Below are positions 1-10,100 of a stretch of DNA of 52,403 bases, piece after piece. The position numbers and the translations under genes are program-made. The stretch is taken from the NCBI GenBank assembly GCA_009731375.1, contig BJOX01000115.1, positions 802,707 through 855,109 of the forward strand, read 5' to 3'. The notes beneath the pieces were generated by a model. That model had not been told where the DNA came from, made no database searches, and was given only the letters and a program-made list of their open reading frames with translations. This stretch comes from Paulinella micropora (Eukaryota > Cercozoa > Imbricatea > Euglyphida). Each line of letters opens with the position of its first letter. Positions within the stretch are counted from its first letter, which is position 1.

Positions 1-1970
1 GTGGCAGTCACAGATATCGTGGCAGAAGCGGATGTCGTCACAGAAGCGGACGGCGTCACAGATATCGTGGCAGTCACAGATATCGTGGCAGAAGCGGATG
101 TTGTCACAGAAGCGGACGGCGTCACAGATATCGTGGCAGAAGCGGATGTTGTCACAGAAGCGGAAGGCGTCACAGAAGCCGACGGCGTCACAGATATCGT
201 GGCAGTCACAGATATCGTGGCAGAAGTGGATGTTGTCACAGAAGCGGACGGCGTCACAGAAGTTATGGGCGTCACAGAAGCGGATGTTGTCACAGAAGCG
301 GACGGCGTCACAGATATAGTGGCAGTCACGGAAGGCGTGACGGAAGCGGATGGCGTCACAGAAGCGGATGTTGTCACAGATATCGTGGCAGTCACAGATA
401 TCGTGGCAGAAGCGGACGGCGTCACAGAAGCGGATGGCGTCACAGATATAGTGGCAGTCACGGAAGGCGTGACGGAAGCGGATGGCGTCACAGAAGCGGA
501 TGTTGTCACAGATATCGTGGCAGTCACAGATATCGTGGCAGAAGCGGACGGCGTCACAGAAGCGGATGGCGTCACAGATATAGTGGCAGTCACGGAAGGC
601 GTGACGGAAGCGGATGGCGTCACAGAAGCGGATGTTGTCACAGATATCGTGGCAGTCACAGATATCGTGGCAGAAGCGGACGGCGTCACAGAAGCGGATG
701 GCGTCACAGATATAGTGGCAGTCACGGAAGGCGTGACGGAAGCGGATGGCGTCACAGAAGCGGATGTTGTCACAGATATCGTGGCAGTCACAGATATCGT
801 GGCAGAAGCGGACGGCGTCACAGAAGCGGATGGCGTCACAGAAGCGGATGGCGTCACAGATATAGTGGCAGTCACGGAAGGCGTGACGGAAGCGGATGGC
901 GTCACAGAAGCGGATGTTGTCACAGATATCGTGGCAGTCACAGATATCGTGGCAGAAGCGGAAGGCGTCACAGAAGCGGATGGCGTCACAGATATAGTGG
1001 CAGTCACGGAAGGCGTGACGGAAGCGGATGGCGTCACAGAAGCGGATGTTGTCACAGATATCGTGGCAGTCACAGATATCGTGGCAGAAGCGGAAGGCGT
1101 CACAGAAGCGGATGGCGTCACAGATATAGTGGCAGTCACGGAAGGCGTGACGGAAGCGGATGGCGTCACAGAAGCGGATGTTGTCACAGATATCGTGGCA
1201 GTCACAGATATCGTGGCAGAAGCGGAAGGCGTCACAGAAGCGGATGGCGTCACAGATATAGTGGCAGTCACGGAAGGCGTGACGGAAGCGGATGGCGTCA
1301 CAGAAGCGGATGTTGTCACAGATATCGTGGCAGTCACAGATATCGTGGCAGAAGCGGAAGGCGTCACAGAAGCGGATGGCGTCACAGATATAGTGGCAGT
1401 CACGGAAGGCGTGACGGAAGCGGATGGCGTGACAGAAGCGGATGTTGTCACAGATATCGTGGCAGTCACAGATATCGTGGCAGAAGCGGAAGGCGTCACA
1501 GAAGCGGATGGCGTCACAGATATAGTGGCAGTCACGGAAGGCGTGACGGAAGCGGATGGCGTGACAGAAGTTATGGGCGTCACAGAAGCGGATGGCGTCA
1601 CAGATATCGTGGCAGAAGCGGATGTTGTCACAGAAGCGGACGGCGTCACAGATATCGTGGCAGAAGCGGATGTTGTCACAGATATCGTGGCAGTCACAGA
1701 TATCGTGGCAGAAGCGGATGTTGTCACAGAAGCGGATGGCGTCACAGATATAGTGGCAGTCACAGTCATCGTGACGGAAGTGGATGTTGTCACAGAAGCG
1801 GTTGGCGTCACAGATATAGTGGAAGTCACAGTCATCGTGACGGAAGCGGACGGCGTGACAGAAGCGAACGGCGTCACGGTTATCGTGACGGAAGCGGACG
1901 GCGTGACAGAAGCGGATGGCGTGACAGAAGTTGTCACGGACGCCGTCATCGAGGGTGTCAGCGACGCGGT
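1..1970. repeat. 18-bp coding minisatellite with a 132-bp higher-order repeat
   Basis: The basic unit resembles gtcacagatatcgtggca (ATISVT on the minus strand). The landmark gatatagtggcagtcacgg recurs at 313, 445, 577, 709, 859, 991, 1123, 1255, 1387 and 1519. The spacing is 132 bp each time, apart from one 150-bp step that contains one extra 18-bp unit. All units are multiples of three, so the stalk length can change without a frameshift. Confidence 0.9.
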
Positions 1971-3350
1971 GGACGTGCTCGAAGCTCCCGGGCTTAACGA
2001 TGGCGTTCTCGAGTTCGACGCGGTCACTGACACGGTCGGCGTCAGCGAGGGCGTCACCGAAGCGGAGGCCGTCACGGACGGCAGCCACTGTTGGCACGCA
2101 AACGGGGCCTGCCAGTTCTCGAGCTGCGCCGACTGCACGAATTGCAGGCACGTCTGCTCCGTCCAGGTCACGACCCAGCCGCTGAGATTTCGCGCCAGCA
2201 GACTGTCCGTCAGCATGCCGGAGGCGTCCTGCAGACTGTCCAGCCGCCAATCCGACAGGTCGGCCTGCAGCGCGGTGGCGTGGGCGAACATGCCGCTCGC
2301 GTTCACGACGCGCGACACGTTCCAGCTCTCTAAGCCCACGATCGTCGCGACTGTCGTGCCGGCGAACATCAACGACATGTCCCGCGCCTGCGACACGTCC
2401 CAACTCGAGACGTTGGCAAACGTCAGGCACGGCGAGTTGGCGAAGGCGCCCGTCAGCACCAGCGCCGAACGCGGGTCAAGCCCCGACACGTCGACGCACG
2501 TCACCGGCAGCCCGGAGAAGCTGAATTCGAAGCTCGTGATCTGCGACGTGTCAAGGGCCGACAGCGGCGGCAGCGACTGCAGCTGCGTCTCGCCGTAGAA
2601 GTGGTAGCCGCTGCCAGTATCCAGCTCGAGGCCGCCCCACTGCACGACGCTGAGCAGCGCGACGTTGCTGTGCTGCTGCTCGCGCCACGCCGGCGTCATG
2701 GCCCAGCCCACGACAGGGCCCTCGATGATGGTAATGAACACGCCGGCGCTCGCAAACGTGTGCGTGCACGGTTCGGCCGACGAGCACGTCTGCACGGCCG
2801 TGTTGTCGCCCCAGTACACCATGAAAACCCCGGCCTGCGCTAGCTGTCGGCGGCGGGNNNNNNNNNNCGTGATCTGCGACGTGTCAAGGGCCGACAGCGG
2901 CGGCAGCGACTGCAGCTGCGTCTCGCCGTAGAAGTGGTAGCCGCTGCCAGTATCCAGCTCGAGGCCGCCCCACTGCATGACGCTGAGCAGCGCGACGTTG
3001 CTGTGCTGCTGCTCGCGCCACGCCGGCGTCATGGCCCAGCCCACGACAGGGCCCTCGATGATGGTAATGAACACGCCGGCGCTCGCAAACGTGTGCGTGC
3101 ACGGGTCGGCCGACGAGCACGTCTGCACGGCCGTGTTGTCGCCCCAGTACACCATGAAGACCCCGGCCTGCGCTAGCTGCCGGCGGCGGGCCGTGGCGGC
3201 TCCGGCCGGCAGCGTCCACACGGCGCCGCCCGCGGGCACAACCAGCTCTAGCACCAGGTCCGTCGGCACGGGGTCGCGCCACACGTACGGACAGTTGGCG
3301 GCCGCCAGCCACGCCGACCACAGCATGGGCCCAAGGAGGCAAGTGTTCAT
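1..3350 (-). CDS. Secreted BspA/DUF285-like protein with giant Ser/Thr/Val repeat stalk, copy A (3' end outside window)
   Basis: The gene starts with ATG at 3350 and reads leftwards off the window edge. The first ~19 residues (MNTCLLGPMLWSAWLAAANC) look like a signal peptide, so the product is probably secreted or on the cell surface. Residues ~160-320 carry DUF285/BspA-type motifs such as NVSSWDVSQ and GLESWNVS. The rest is a repeat stalk of ATISVT/SVTPSA type units encoded by an 18-bp minisatellite. It is nearly identical to the neighbouring copy at 3923-6664, so the two are tandem paralogues or unresolved haplotypes. A 10-N gap at 2858-2867 interrupts it, and about 320 bp appear on both sides of that gap with a few mismatches. 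If the Ns count as ten bases the frame stays open through the gap. Function is unknown; BspA-like proteins are commonly adhesins. Confidence 0.7.
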   Translation of the reverse strand, partial: MNTCLLGPMLWSAWLAAANCPYVWRDPVPTDLVLELVVPAGGAVWTLPAGAATARRRQLAQAGVFMVYWGDNTAVQTCSSADPCTHTFASAGVFITIIEGPVVGWAMTPAWREQQHSNVALLSVMQWGGLELDTGSGYHFYGETQLQSLPPLSALDTSQITXXXXRRRQLAQAGVFMVYWGDNTAVQTCSSAEPCTHTFASAGVFITIIEGPVVGWAMTPAWREQQHSNVALLSVVQWGGLELDTGSGYHFYGETQLQSLPPLSALDTSQITSFEFSFSGLPVTCVDVSGLDPRSALVLTGAFANSPCLTFANVSSWDVSQARDMSLMFAGTTVATIVGLESWNVSRVVNASGMFAHATALQADLSDWRLDSLQDASGMLTDSLLARNLSGWVVTWTEQTCLQFVQSAQLENWQAPFACQQWLPSVTASASVTPSLTPTVSVTASNSRTPSLSPGASSTSTASLTPSMTASVTTSVTPSASVTPSASVTITVTPFASVTPSASVTMTVTSTISVTPTASVTTSTSVTMTVTATISVTPSASVTTSASATISVTATISVTTSASATISVTPSASVTTSASATISVTPSASVTPITSVTPSASVTPSVTATISVTPSASVTPSASATISVTATISVTTSASVTPSASVTPSVTATISVTPSASVTPSASATISVTATISVTTSASVTPSASVTPSVTATISVTPSASVTPSASATISVTATISVTTSASVTPSASVTPSVTATISVTPSASVTPSASATISVTATISVTTSASVTPSASVTPSVTATISVTPSASVTPSASATISVTATISVTTSASVTPSASVTPSVTATISVTPSASVTPSASVTPSASATISVTATISVTTSASVTPSASVTPSVTATISVTPSASVTPSASATISVTATISVTTSASVTPSASVTPSVTATISVTPSASVTPSASATISVTATISVTTSASVTPSASVTPSVTATISVTPSASVTPSASATISVTATISVTTSASVTPSASVTPSVTATISVTPSASVTTSASVTPITSVTPSASVTTSTSATISVTATISVTPSASVTPSASVTTSASATISVTPSASVTTSASATISVTATISVTPSASVTTSASATISVTA
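2537..2857 (-). repeat. Segment duplicated across an assembly gap
   Basis: This stretch is repeated at 2868-3190, immediately right of the 10-N gap, with a few substitutions. In protein terms residues ~53-161 of copy A occur twice. It looks like two overlapping contigs (alleles or paralogues) joined without being merged. Confidence 0.75.
2858..2867. other. Assembly gap (10 N) inside copy A
   Basis: Ten Ns, a fixed-size filler. Flanking sequences overlap each other, so real missing sequence may be zero or negative. Confidence 0.95.
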
Positions 3351-3616
3351 GGCTTAGAAAACACAAAACAAAGAAAAAAAATAGATTTTGCCTCCCTTTT
3401 TTTTACATTTTATTTTCTTCTTGTGGCCGACAGAAAAAGGAGAGGGGGGGGAGAGAGGGACAGGGGAACGGAGGGAAGAGAGAGACAGGGGGAACAGAGG
3501 GAAGAGAGGACGCGAGCTTGTAACGAAACAAAGAAAGCGTGGGGTACAGTGGTGAATTTGAGGAAACGGCCTTTGCACACTCTCTTTTTTGTTCCGTTTC
3601 CCCCCTCCTCTCTCAC

Positions 3617-3651
<35 letters not shown>

Positions 3652-3726
3652 AGTTCCGCGCCCCCCCCTCGCTCCCCCGGCCTTTTCTTCTCTCTCTTTT
3701 GTTTTCTCGGGGGGGGGGGGGTGAAA
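3351..3726. promoter_or_regulatory. Upstream region of copy A with CT/GA-rich tracts and terminal poly-G
   Basis: No gene is seen. The region is a near-identical copy of 6665-7040, upstream of copy B. It contains GA-rich stretches, a (CT)n tract at about 3620-3650 and a poly-G run just before the N gap. It presumably holds the promoter and 5' untranslated region of copy A, but no specific promoter motif can be assigned. Confidence 0.5.
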
Positions 3727-3736
3727 NNNNNNNNNN
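3727..3736. other. Assembly gap (10 N) after poly-G
   Basis: Ten Ns directly after a G13-like run. The 70 bases after the gap (3737-3806) repeat about 3383-3452, again suggesting unmerged overlapping contigs. Confidence 0.95.
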
Positions 3737-3806
3737 TAGATTTTGCCTCCCTTTTTTTTACATTTTATTTTCTTCTTGTGGCCGACAGAAAAAGGAGAGG
3801 GGGGGG
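3737..3806. repeat. Partial copy of the gene A/B upstream region
   Basis: Matches the segment beginning at 3383 (tagattttgcctccc...) up to the run of Gs, then changes abruptly into the displaced 3' coding end of copy B. This is either a real head-to-tail tandem junction or a chimeric join at poly-G. Confidence 0.7.
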
Positions 3807-3922
3807 ATACACATCAAGCGCAGCCAGCACTACGTGGGTCACGACAAACGGTGCCGTATCGCCGTTGATTTGCAAGTACTCACCCAAGAGGCCGCCGGTA
3901 TTAACAGTAGCAGCATAATTTC
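3807..3922 (-). pseudogene. Displaced C-terminal coding end of copy B (GEYLQ-type domain)
   Basis: On the minus strand this reads NTGGLLGEYLQINGD followed by FVVTHVVLAALDVY, the natural continuation of the discoidin-like domain that the upstream reading frame enters at AWKAF and NYWRSSQ. It is now out of frame with copy B because of the 95-bp duplication at 3888-4076. The reading ends in the G/C-run junction without a stop, so the true 3' end of this copy is not present here. Confidence 0.6.
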
Positions 3923-4076
3923 CTAAACTGTTATACGTTGCTTGACTCGATCGCCAATAATTACCGGCAGCGCTGGTGAAGGGAGGCCGCCGGTATTAAA
4001 AGTAGCAGCATAATTTCCTAAACTGTTATACGTTGCTTGACTCGATCGCCAATAATTACCGGCAGCGCTGGTGAAG
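3888..4076. repeat. 95-bp tandem duplication in the 3' end of copy B
   Basis: The segment beginning gaggccgccggtatta at 3888 is repeated at 3983, an offset of 95 bp, with one or two mismatches. Since 95 is not a multiple of three, the second copy shifts the reading frame and creates the stop at 3923. Confidence 0.85.
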
Positions 4077-6664
4077 GCCTTCCAGGCATTATACCCGGAA
4101 TATTGGCTAGAGCTTCCAATAGAATATGTGTTAGAGCTAGAGGTATATGGACTGCCTGTGAAGTCCACGAAATCCAGCGCCTCATCACAGCTACTGCGCC
4201 AGGCCACGCACTCGTTTATCTGCGGCGTAGGCGTGGGTGATGGTGTTCCGGAGCGTGTGGATGTAACAGAAACGGTCGGTGTCCTGATCGGAGAGATTGA
4301 ATTGGTCAGAGAGATTGAACTGGTCGGCGACGTTGAGACGGTCGGCGTTACAGAAATAGTGGGGGTCACAGATACCGTGGGCGTCGCCGTCATAGAAGCG
4401 GATGGCGTCACAGATATCGTGGGTGTGCGTGTCACGGATACAGTGGCAGTCACAGATATCGTGGCAGTCACGGAAGCGGATGGCGTCACAGATACCGTGG
4501 CCGTCGCCGTCGCGGACCGTGTCGCCGAGGTGGTGGGCGTCACAGATATCGTGGCAGTCACGGACGGCGTCACGGAAGGCGTCACAGATATCGTGGCAGT
4601 CACGGACGGCGTCACGGAAGGCGTCACAGATATAGTGGCAGTCACAGATATAGTGGCAGTCACAGAAGCGGATGGCGTGACAGATATCGTGGCCGTCGCC
4701 GTCGCGGACCGTGTCGCCGAGATGGTAGGCGTCACAGATATCGTGGCAGTCACGGACGGCGTCACGGATGGCGTCACAGATATAGTGGCAGTCACAGAAG
4801 CGGATGGCGTCACAGATATAGTGGCAGTCACAGATATCGTGGCCGTTGCGGACCGTGTCGCCGAGGTGGTGGGCGTCACAGATATCGTAGCAGACGCGGA
4901 TGCTGTCACAGAAGCGGATGTTGTCACAGAAGCGGACGGCGTCACAGATATCGTGGCAGTCACGGACGGCGTGACAGAAGCAGATGGCGTGACAGAAGCG
5001 GATGGCGTCACAGATACCGTGGCAGTCACGGACGGCGTGACAGAAGCAGATGGCGTGACAGAAGCGGATGGCGTAGTAGATATCGTAGCAGTCACAGATA
5101 TCGTGGCAGAAGCAGATGGCGTGACAGAAGCGGATGGCGTAGTAGATATCGTAGCAGTCACAGATATCGTGGCAGTCACAGATACCGTGGCAGTCACGGA
5201 CGGCGTCACAGAAGCGGATGGCGTGACAGATATCGTAGCAGTCACAGATATCGTGGCAGAAGCGGATGTTGTCACAGAAGCGGACGGAGTCACAGAAGTT
5301 ATGGGTGTCACAGAAGCAGATGGCGTAGTGGATATCGTAGCAGTCACAGATATCGTGGCAGAAGCGGATGTTGTCACAGATATCGTGGCAGTCACAGATA
5401 CCGTGGCAGAAGCGGATGTTGTCACAGAAGCGGACGGCGTCATAGATATCGTGGCAGAAGCGGATGTTGTCACAGAAGCGGACGGAGTCACAGATATAGT
5501 GGCAGTCACAGAAGCGGATGGCGTCACAGATATCGTGGCAGTCACGGTTATCGTGACAGAGGCGGATGGCGTGACAGAAGTTGTCTCGGACGCCGTCATC
5601 GAGGGTGTCAGCGACGCGGTGGACGTGCTCGAAGCTCCCGGGCTTGACGATGGCGTTCTCGGGTTCGACGCGGTCACTGACACGGTCGGCGTCAGCGACG
5701 GCGTCACCGAAGCGGAGGCCGTCACGGACGGCAGCCACTGTTGGCACGCAAACGGGGCCTGCCAGTTCTCGAGCTGCGCCGACTGCACGAATTGCAGGCA
5801 CGTCTGCTCCGTCCACGTCACGACCCAGCCGCTGAGATTTCGCGCCAGCAGGCTGTCAGCCAGCATGCCGGAGGCGTCCTGCAGGCTGTCCAGCCGCCAA
5901 CCCGACAGGTCGGCCCGCACCGCGGACTGCGCGAACATGCCGCTCGCGTTCACGACGCGCGACACGTTCCAGCTCTCTAAGCCCACGATCGTCGCGACTG
6001 TCGTGCCGGCGAACATCAACGACACGTCCCGCGCCTGCGACACGTCCCAACTCGAGACGTTGGCAAACGTCAGGCACGGCGAGTTGGCGAAGGCGCCCGT
6101 CAGCACCAGCGCCGAACGCGGGTCAAGCCCCGACACGTCGACGCACGTCACCGGCAGCCCGGAGAAGCTGAATTCGAAGCTCGTGATCTGCGACGTGTCA
6201 AGGGCCGACAGCGGCGGCAGCGACTGCAGCTGTGTCTCGCCGTAGAAGTGGTAGCCGCTGCCAGTATCCAGCTCGAGGCCGCCCCACTGCACGACGCTGA
6301 GCAGCGCGACGTTGCTGTGCTGCTGCTCGCGCCACGCCGGCGTCATGGCCCAGCCCACGACAGGGCCCTCGATGATGGTAATGAACACGCCGGCGCTCGC
6401 AAACGTGTGCGTGCACGGGTCGGCCGACGAGCACGTCTGCACGGCCGTGTTGTCGCCCCAGTACACCATGAAGACCCCGGCCTGCGCTAGCTGCCGGCGG
6501 CGGGCCGTGGCGGCTCCGGCCGGCAGCGTCCACACGGCGCCGCCCGCGGGCACAACCAGCTCTAGCACCAGGTCCGTCGGCACGGGGTCGCGCCACACGT
6601 ACGGACAGTTGGCGGCCGCCAGCCACGCCGACCACAGCATGGGCCCAAGGAGGCAAGTGTTCAT
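3923..6664 (-). CDS. Secreted BspA/DUF285-like protein with SVT-repeat stalk and discoidin-like C-terminus, copy B
   Basis: A 913-codon frame from ATG at 6664. Order of parts: signal peptide (1-~19); Cys-containing N-terminal region; DUF285/BspA-like region (~160-320; NVSSWDVSQ, ESWNVSRV, DLSGWRLDS); ~450 residues of Ser/Thr/Val/Ala repeats (TISVTPSASVT type); then a short module with CVAWRSSC and the start of a discoidin-like domain (YNAWKAF, NYWRSSQ). The last ~20 residues are frameshifted by the tandem duplication at 3888-4076, so the natural C-terminus is lost or lies at 3807-3922. It forms a head-to-tail pair with copy A and is divergent from the EGF/discoidin gene at 7.15 kb. The product is probably an extracellular adhesin or cell-wall protein; that role is inferred from domain type only. 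Confidence 0.75.
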   Translation of the reverse strand: MNTCLLGPMLWSAWLAAANCPYVWRDPVPTDLVLELVVPAGGAVWTLPAGAATARRRQLAQAGVFMVYWGDNTAVQTCSSADPCTHTFASAGVFITIIEGPVVGWAMTPAWREQQHSNVALLSVVQWGGLELDTGSGYHFYGETQLQSLPPLSALDTSQITSFEFSFSGLPVTCVDVSGLDPRSALVLTGAFANSPCLTFANVSSWDVSQARDVSLMFAGTTVATIVGLESWNVSRVVNASGMFAQSAVRADLSGWRLDSLQDASGMLADSLLARNLSGWVVTWTEQTCLQFVQSAQLENWQAPFACQQWLPSVTASASVTPSLTPTVSVTASNPRTPSSSPGASSTSTASLTPSMTASETTSVTPSASVTITVTATISVTPSASVTATISVTPSASVTTSASATISMTPSASVTTSASATVSVTATISVTTSASATISVTATISTTPSASVTPITSVTPSASVTTSASATISVTATISVTPSASVTPSVTATVSVTATISVTATISTTPSASVTPSASATISVTATISTTPSASVTPSASVTPSVTATVSVTPSASVTPSASVTPSVTATISVTPSASVTTSASVTASASATISVTPTTSATRSATATISVTATISVTPSASVTATISVTPSVTPSVTATISVTPTISATRSATATATISVTPSASVTATISVTATISVTPSVTPSVTATISVTPSVTPSVTATISVTPTTSATRSATATATVSVTPSASVTATISVTATVSVTRTPTISVTPSASMTATPTVSVTPTISVTPTVSTSPTSSISLTNSISPIRTPTVSVTSTRSGTPSPTPTPQINECVAWRSSCDEALDFVDFTGSPYTSSSNTYSIGSSSQYSGYNAWKAFTSAAGNYWRSSQATYNSLGNYAATFNTGGLPSPALPVIIGDRVKQRITV
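4380..5580. repeat. 18-bp coding minisatellite of copy B
   Basis: Same unit as in copy A (ATISVT / SVTPSA on the minus strand) but less homogenised: units containing gccgtcgcggaccgtgtcgcc are interspersed, and no regular 132-bp higher-order period is seen. Confidence 0.85.
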
Positions 6665-6930
6665 GGCTTAGAAAACACAAAACAAAGAAAAAAAATAGAT
6701 TTTGCCTCCCTTTTTTTTACATTTTATTTTCTTCTTGTGGCCGACAGAAAAAGGAGAGGGGGGGGAGAGAGGGACAGGGGAACGGAGGGAAGAGAGAGAC
6801 AGGGGGAACAGAGGGAAGAGAGGACGCGAGCTTGTAACGAAACAAAGAAAGCGTGGGGTACAGTGGTGAATTTGAGGAAACGGCCTTTGCACACTCTCTT
6901 TTTTGTTCCGTTTCCCCCCTCCTCTCTCAC

Positions 6931-6965
<35 letters not shown>

Positions 6966-7140
6966 AGTTCCGCGCCCCCCCCTCGCTCCCCCGGCCTTTT
7001 CTTCTCTCTCTTTTGTTTTCTCGGGGGGGGGGGGGTGAAAGGGTCTATTTTTTGGTCAGTATTTACAAAAGCAAGGAAAAAACAAAACCCCAAAAGAGAG
7101 TCCCCCTTTCCATTCCCGCACACCACGCCGGATTTTTATG
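6665..7140. promoter_or_regulatory. Divergent intergenic region between copy B and the EGF/discoidin gene
   Basis: About 480 bases without a clear gene. They include GA-rich tracts, a (CT)n run near 6936-6964 and a G12 run near 7024-7036. The region is shared with the copy A upstream region up to about 7040, beyond which the sequence is unique. Confidence 0.5.
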
Positions 7141-7150
7141 ACCGGCCTCA

Positions 7151-10100
7151 GCCCACGCTCGAGGCGGACGTGCTAAAAACAACACTAGGCCCCGTGCCAG
7201 CGTCGCGGTCCGAATCCGCCTCCGTCTCGTTGTCGCTGACCAGGTCTGCCTCTGCTACTCCGTCGCCGAGTAGTTCAGCCTCTGCTACCCCGTCGCTGAG
7301 TAGATCTGCCTCGGTGTCGGCGTCGCCGTCGGAGTCTCCCGACCCCATCTGCGAGCCCGGCAGGCCTTTGTCCGTGGTAGAATACACGCTCCAAGAGGGA
7401 GCGCAGCAACTGAGCGAGCGTGGGTGGGCGCTGTCCGCCTCGAGCGAAAGGAGTCCGGCCCTCGGGGCGTTCGACACCGACAGCAGCTCCGCGTGGGAAA
7501 GCAACGTGCAGACTTACGCAGACGGCTGTGTGCGGCAGGCCCGGGTTGATTATGGACTACCCCAGACGGGCCCCGTGTATTCAGATGATGGCGGGCCTCT
7601 GCAGTACCTGTGGGGGCAGTTCCTGGAGCTTACCTCAACCACGCCCAAGCGCGCGGGGCTTGCGGGGCTGACGGTGCAACCGTTCCAGCTCTGGGAGGGG
7701 GCTGCGGTCTACTCACTGGCCGCACTGCACGTAGTCGGCAGCCTGGATAATGGGGGCACGTGGACTAGCATCTATGCCAACTAAAGCTGGCCTGCCTGGA
7801 GCAGCGGGGACGAGCGCGTTCGGCTAACTGCTCCCACCGACGCGGCAGGAGGCGTGTGGGGAGGCCGCTACTGGAGCAAGCTGCGCTTTGTGTTCACCAC
7901 GGCGTACGAGCTCCCTGCGCCCAATACGCAGTCTGGTTGCTCCAACCACCTAGCGCTGGGACGCTTCAACCCCACATTGCGAGAGCGCCGCTTGGGCTGC
8001 GTGGAACTGGACGAGTTGCTGCTGGGGACGCACGACTGCCCCGCCGACCACCTCTGCGTCAACACCGACGGGGGCTGGCTCTGCCAGTGCCCGCGGGGCT
8101 TCGCCCAGCTAGGGACGGGCTGGCCCCGCGGCTGGGTGGCAGCCGCTTCTTCCTCTTTCTCCTTGGGCGGCAGCCCGTCGCCGCCGCAACCGGCTCTGCA
8201 TGCGTGGGACCGCAACCTGAGCACTGCCTGGTGGAGCGGGGCCGGGCGCTACGAGGGGGAGCCCACGTGCACGAGCTGCGTCTGTCTGCCTAGCCAAACG
8301 GCCCCCCTCACTCCTGTCACGGGCCTCGCTGCCCCTGTGCGCGGGGAATACCTCAGCCTCACGGTCACGCGTGGGGAGGGCTCGACCCTGGCCTCCCTGC
8401 GCTCGCTGACGCTGTGCGCTTCCGGGGCTTCCTTGGCTCCGGCCTCGCTGCAGGTAGTGGGCAGCGCCGACGGCGAGGTCTGGACCAGCCTCTACCACTC
8501 CGGCGAGCCGGGCCAGAGCTGGGGCTGGCAGGCAGCCGCGGGGGAGGGGCCAGAGTGCCGCACGCTCACGCTGGAACCGCCGGGCCCGCCGGGGCTGGGC
8601 TGGTACCGCTTTATTGTGGAAGCGGTCTACGCCAACCACTCCCTGTCGGGCCGCACGGGCTGTGGCTCCGGCTACGCCTCGGTCGTCGAGCTGCAGCCAG
8701 AGTTTGACTGGTCGACCCCGCACTGCGCCGACCTGGACGAGTGCGCCTCTGGCGCGCACAGCTGCCGGGGCGGACAGTCCTGCGCCAACACCCCGGGCTC
8801 CTTCCAGTGCGTCTGCCCCAGCGGCTACCAGAGCCTGCCAAACATTTCTTGGACACCCGTCTTTGGCTCCGGGGCCGCGCAGAACGGCTGGCAGCTCTCG
8901 GCCTCTTCTGTACTGTCTTCCGAAAACACTTTCTACAAGGCCATGGACTCTTCCACCGACAGCTCCTGGGTGGCGCAGCTTGGCAGCTACGGCATCATGG
9001 GCCCCTCCGCCGGTTGTGGCACCAGCGCCTGCTTCTTGGAACCCACCAACTCTGCACCCCTCACCGCCCAGGTCGAGGGAGACCCAAGCCGTGGCAGCTG
9101 GCGGGGCGATTACCTGCAGTTATCTAACCTAGCGGCCGTGCGCGCCGTGCTGACCTCGATGGATGTCTACGCCCTCGGCAGGCAACCCGCACGACTGCAG
9201 CTGCTGGGCGCTTAGGACCCCTCGGGAGCCGGCGGCTGGACCCCACTGCACCCGCCGGACGGCTGGGTCTGGCGCCACGACGGTTGGAGCACTGTCGCCA
9301 TCACTAACAGCACTCCCTTCAGTACCTTTAGGCTAGTAGTCACTAACAACTGCGTCAGTCCAAATGGGGATTACAACGGCTGTATTGTATCTCTCATGGC
9401 TAACCTTACGCAGCTGCGCGACTTTGCTTCTCTGACCGAGATAAAGCTAACGCTCGAACTGCCCGCCTCCTGCCAAGAAATAGACGAGTGCGCCAGGGGC
9501 ACCCACACCTGCGCTTTCAGCGAAGCCTGTCTCAACACGCCCGGCTCCTTTCTCTGCGTCTGCGCTGCGGGGTACACACAAATGCCACCTGGCACCTACG
9601 GGCTTGTCTACCACCGCACGGAGCCCGCGCCGTCCAGGGGGTGGCTTCTGCTGGCCTCGTCTTTTTCTGCCGCCGCTGCTGCCGGGCCGGCCGGCGCTCA
9701 GCGGGCCGGGGACTTGGACCCTGCCACCTACTGGTCCAGCGCCGACTACCGCTACTCAGGCGCCTGCGCCGGCACAAGCTGCCTGTGCCAGGCCACGGCC
9801 AACGCCACGGTCACCTCCAACGTCACCGGGGTAAGCTCAGCCGCCGGCGGCCAGGTGCGCGGCGAGTACCTGAGCTTTCGCGCGCTCTCGCCCGCCGGCG
9901 CTGCGCTGCGCAGCCTGAACTTGTGTGCCACCGGCCTCTTGAGTAGGCAGCAGGGGCCGCCGGACCTCAGCCAATACTATCAGGCGCCCGCCGCACTGAG
10001 CCTGCTGGGCTCTGCTGACAACGGCACCAGCTGGGTCAGCTTGTTCGCCGCGAGCGGCTGGGTCTGGCAGCCCGGGCAGTGCCGCCGCCTCTCGGTCTAC

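Noticed and set aside
313-1560. Possible CRISPR-like regular repeats
   Set aside because: The units are contiguous, degenerate and coding, with no unique spacers.
1-2598. Long plus-strand frame (865 codons, repeated VTDIVAEAD)
   Set aside because: It is antisense to copy A. The minus-strand frame has a signal peptide and DUF285 motifs, and the repeat unit has no stops in several frames because its length is a multiple of three.
4191-5816. Minus-strand frame rich in CHDICD repeats
   Set aside because: Alternative frame through the minisatellite of copy B; no signal peptide, start or domain support.
4071-6245. Plus-strand frame of 724 codons across copy B
   Set aside because: Antisense shadow of the same repeat stalk.
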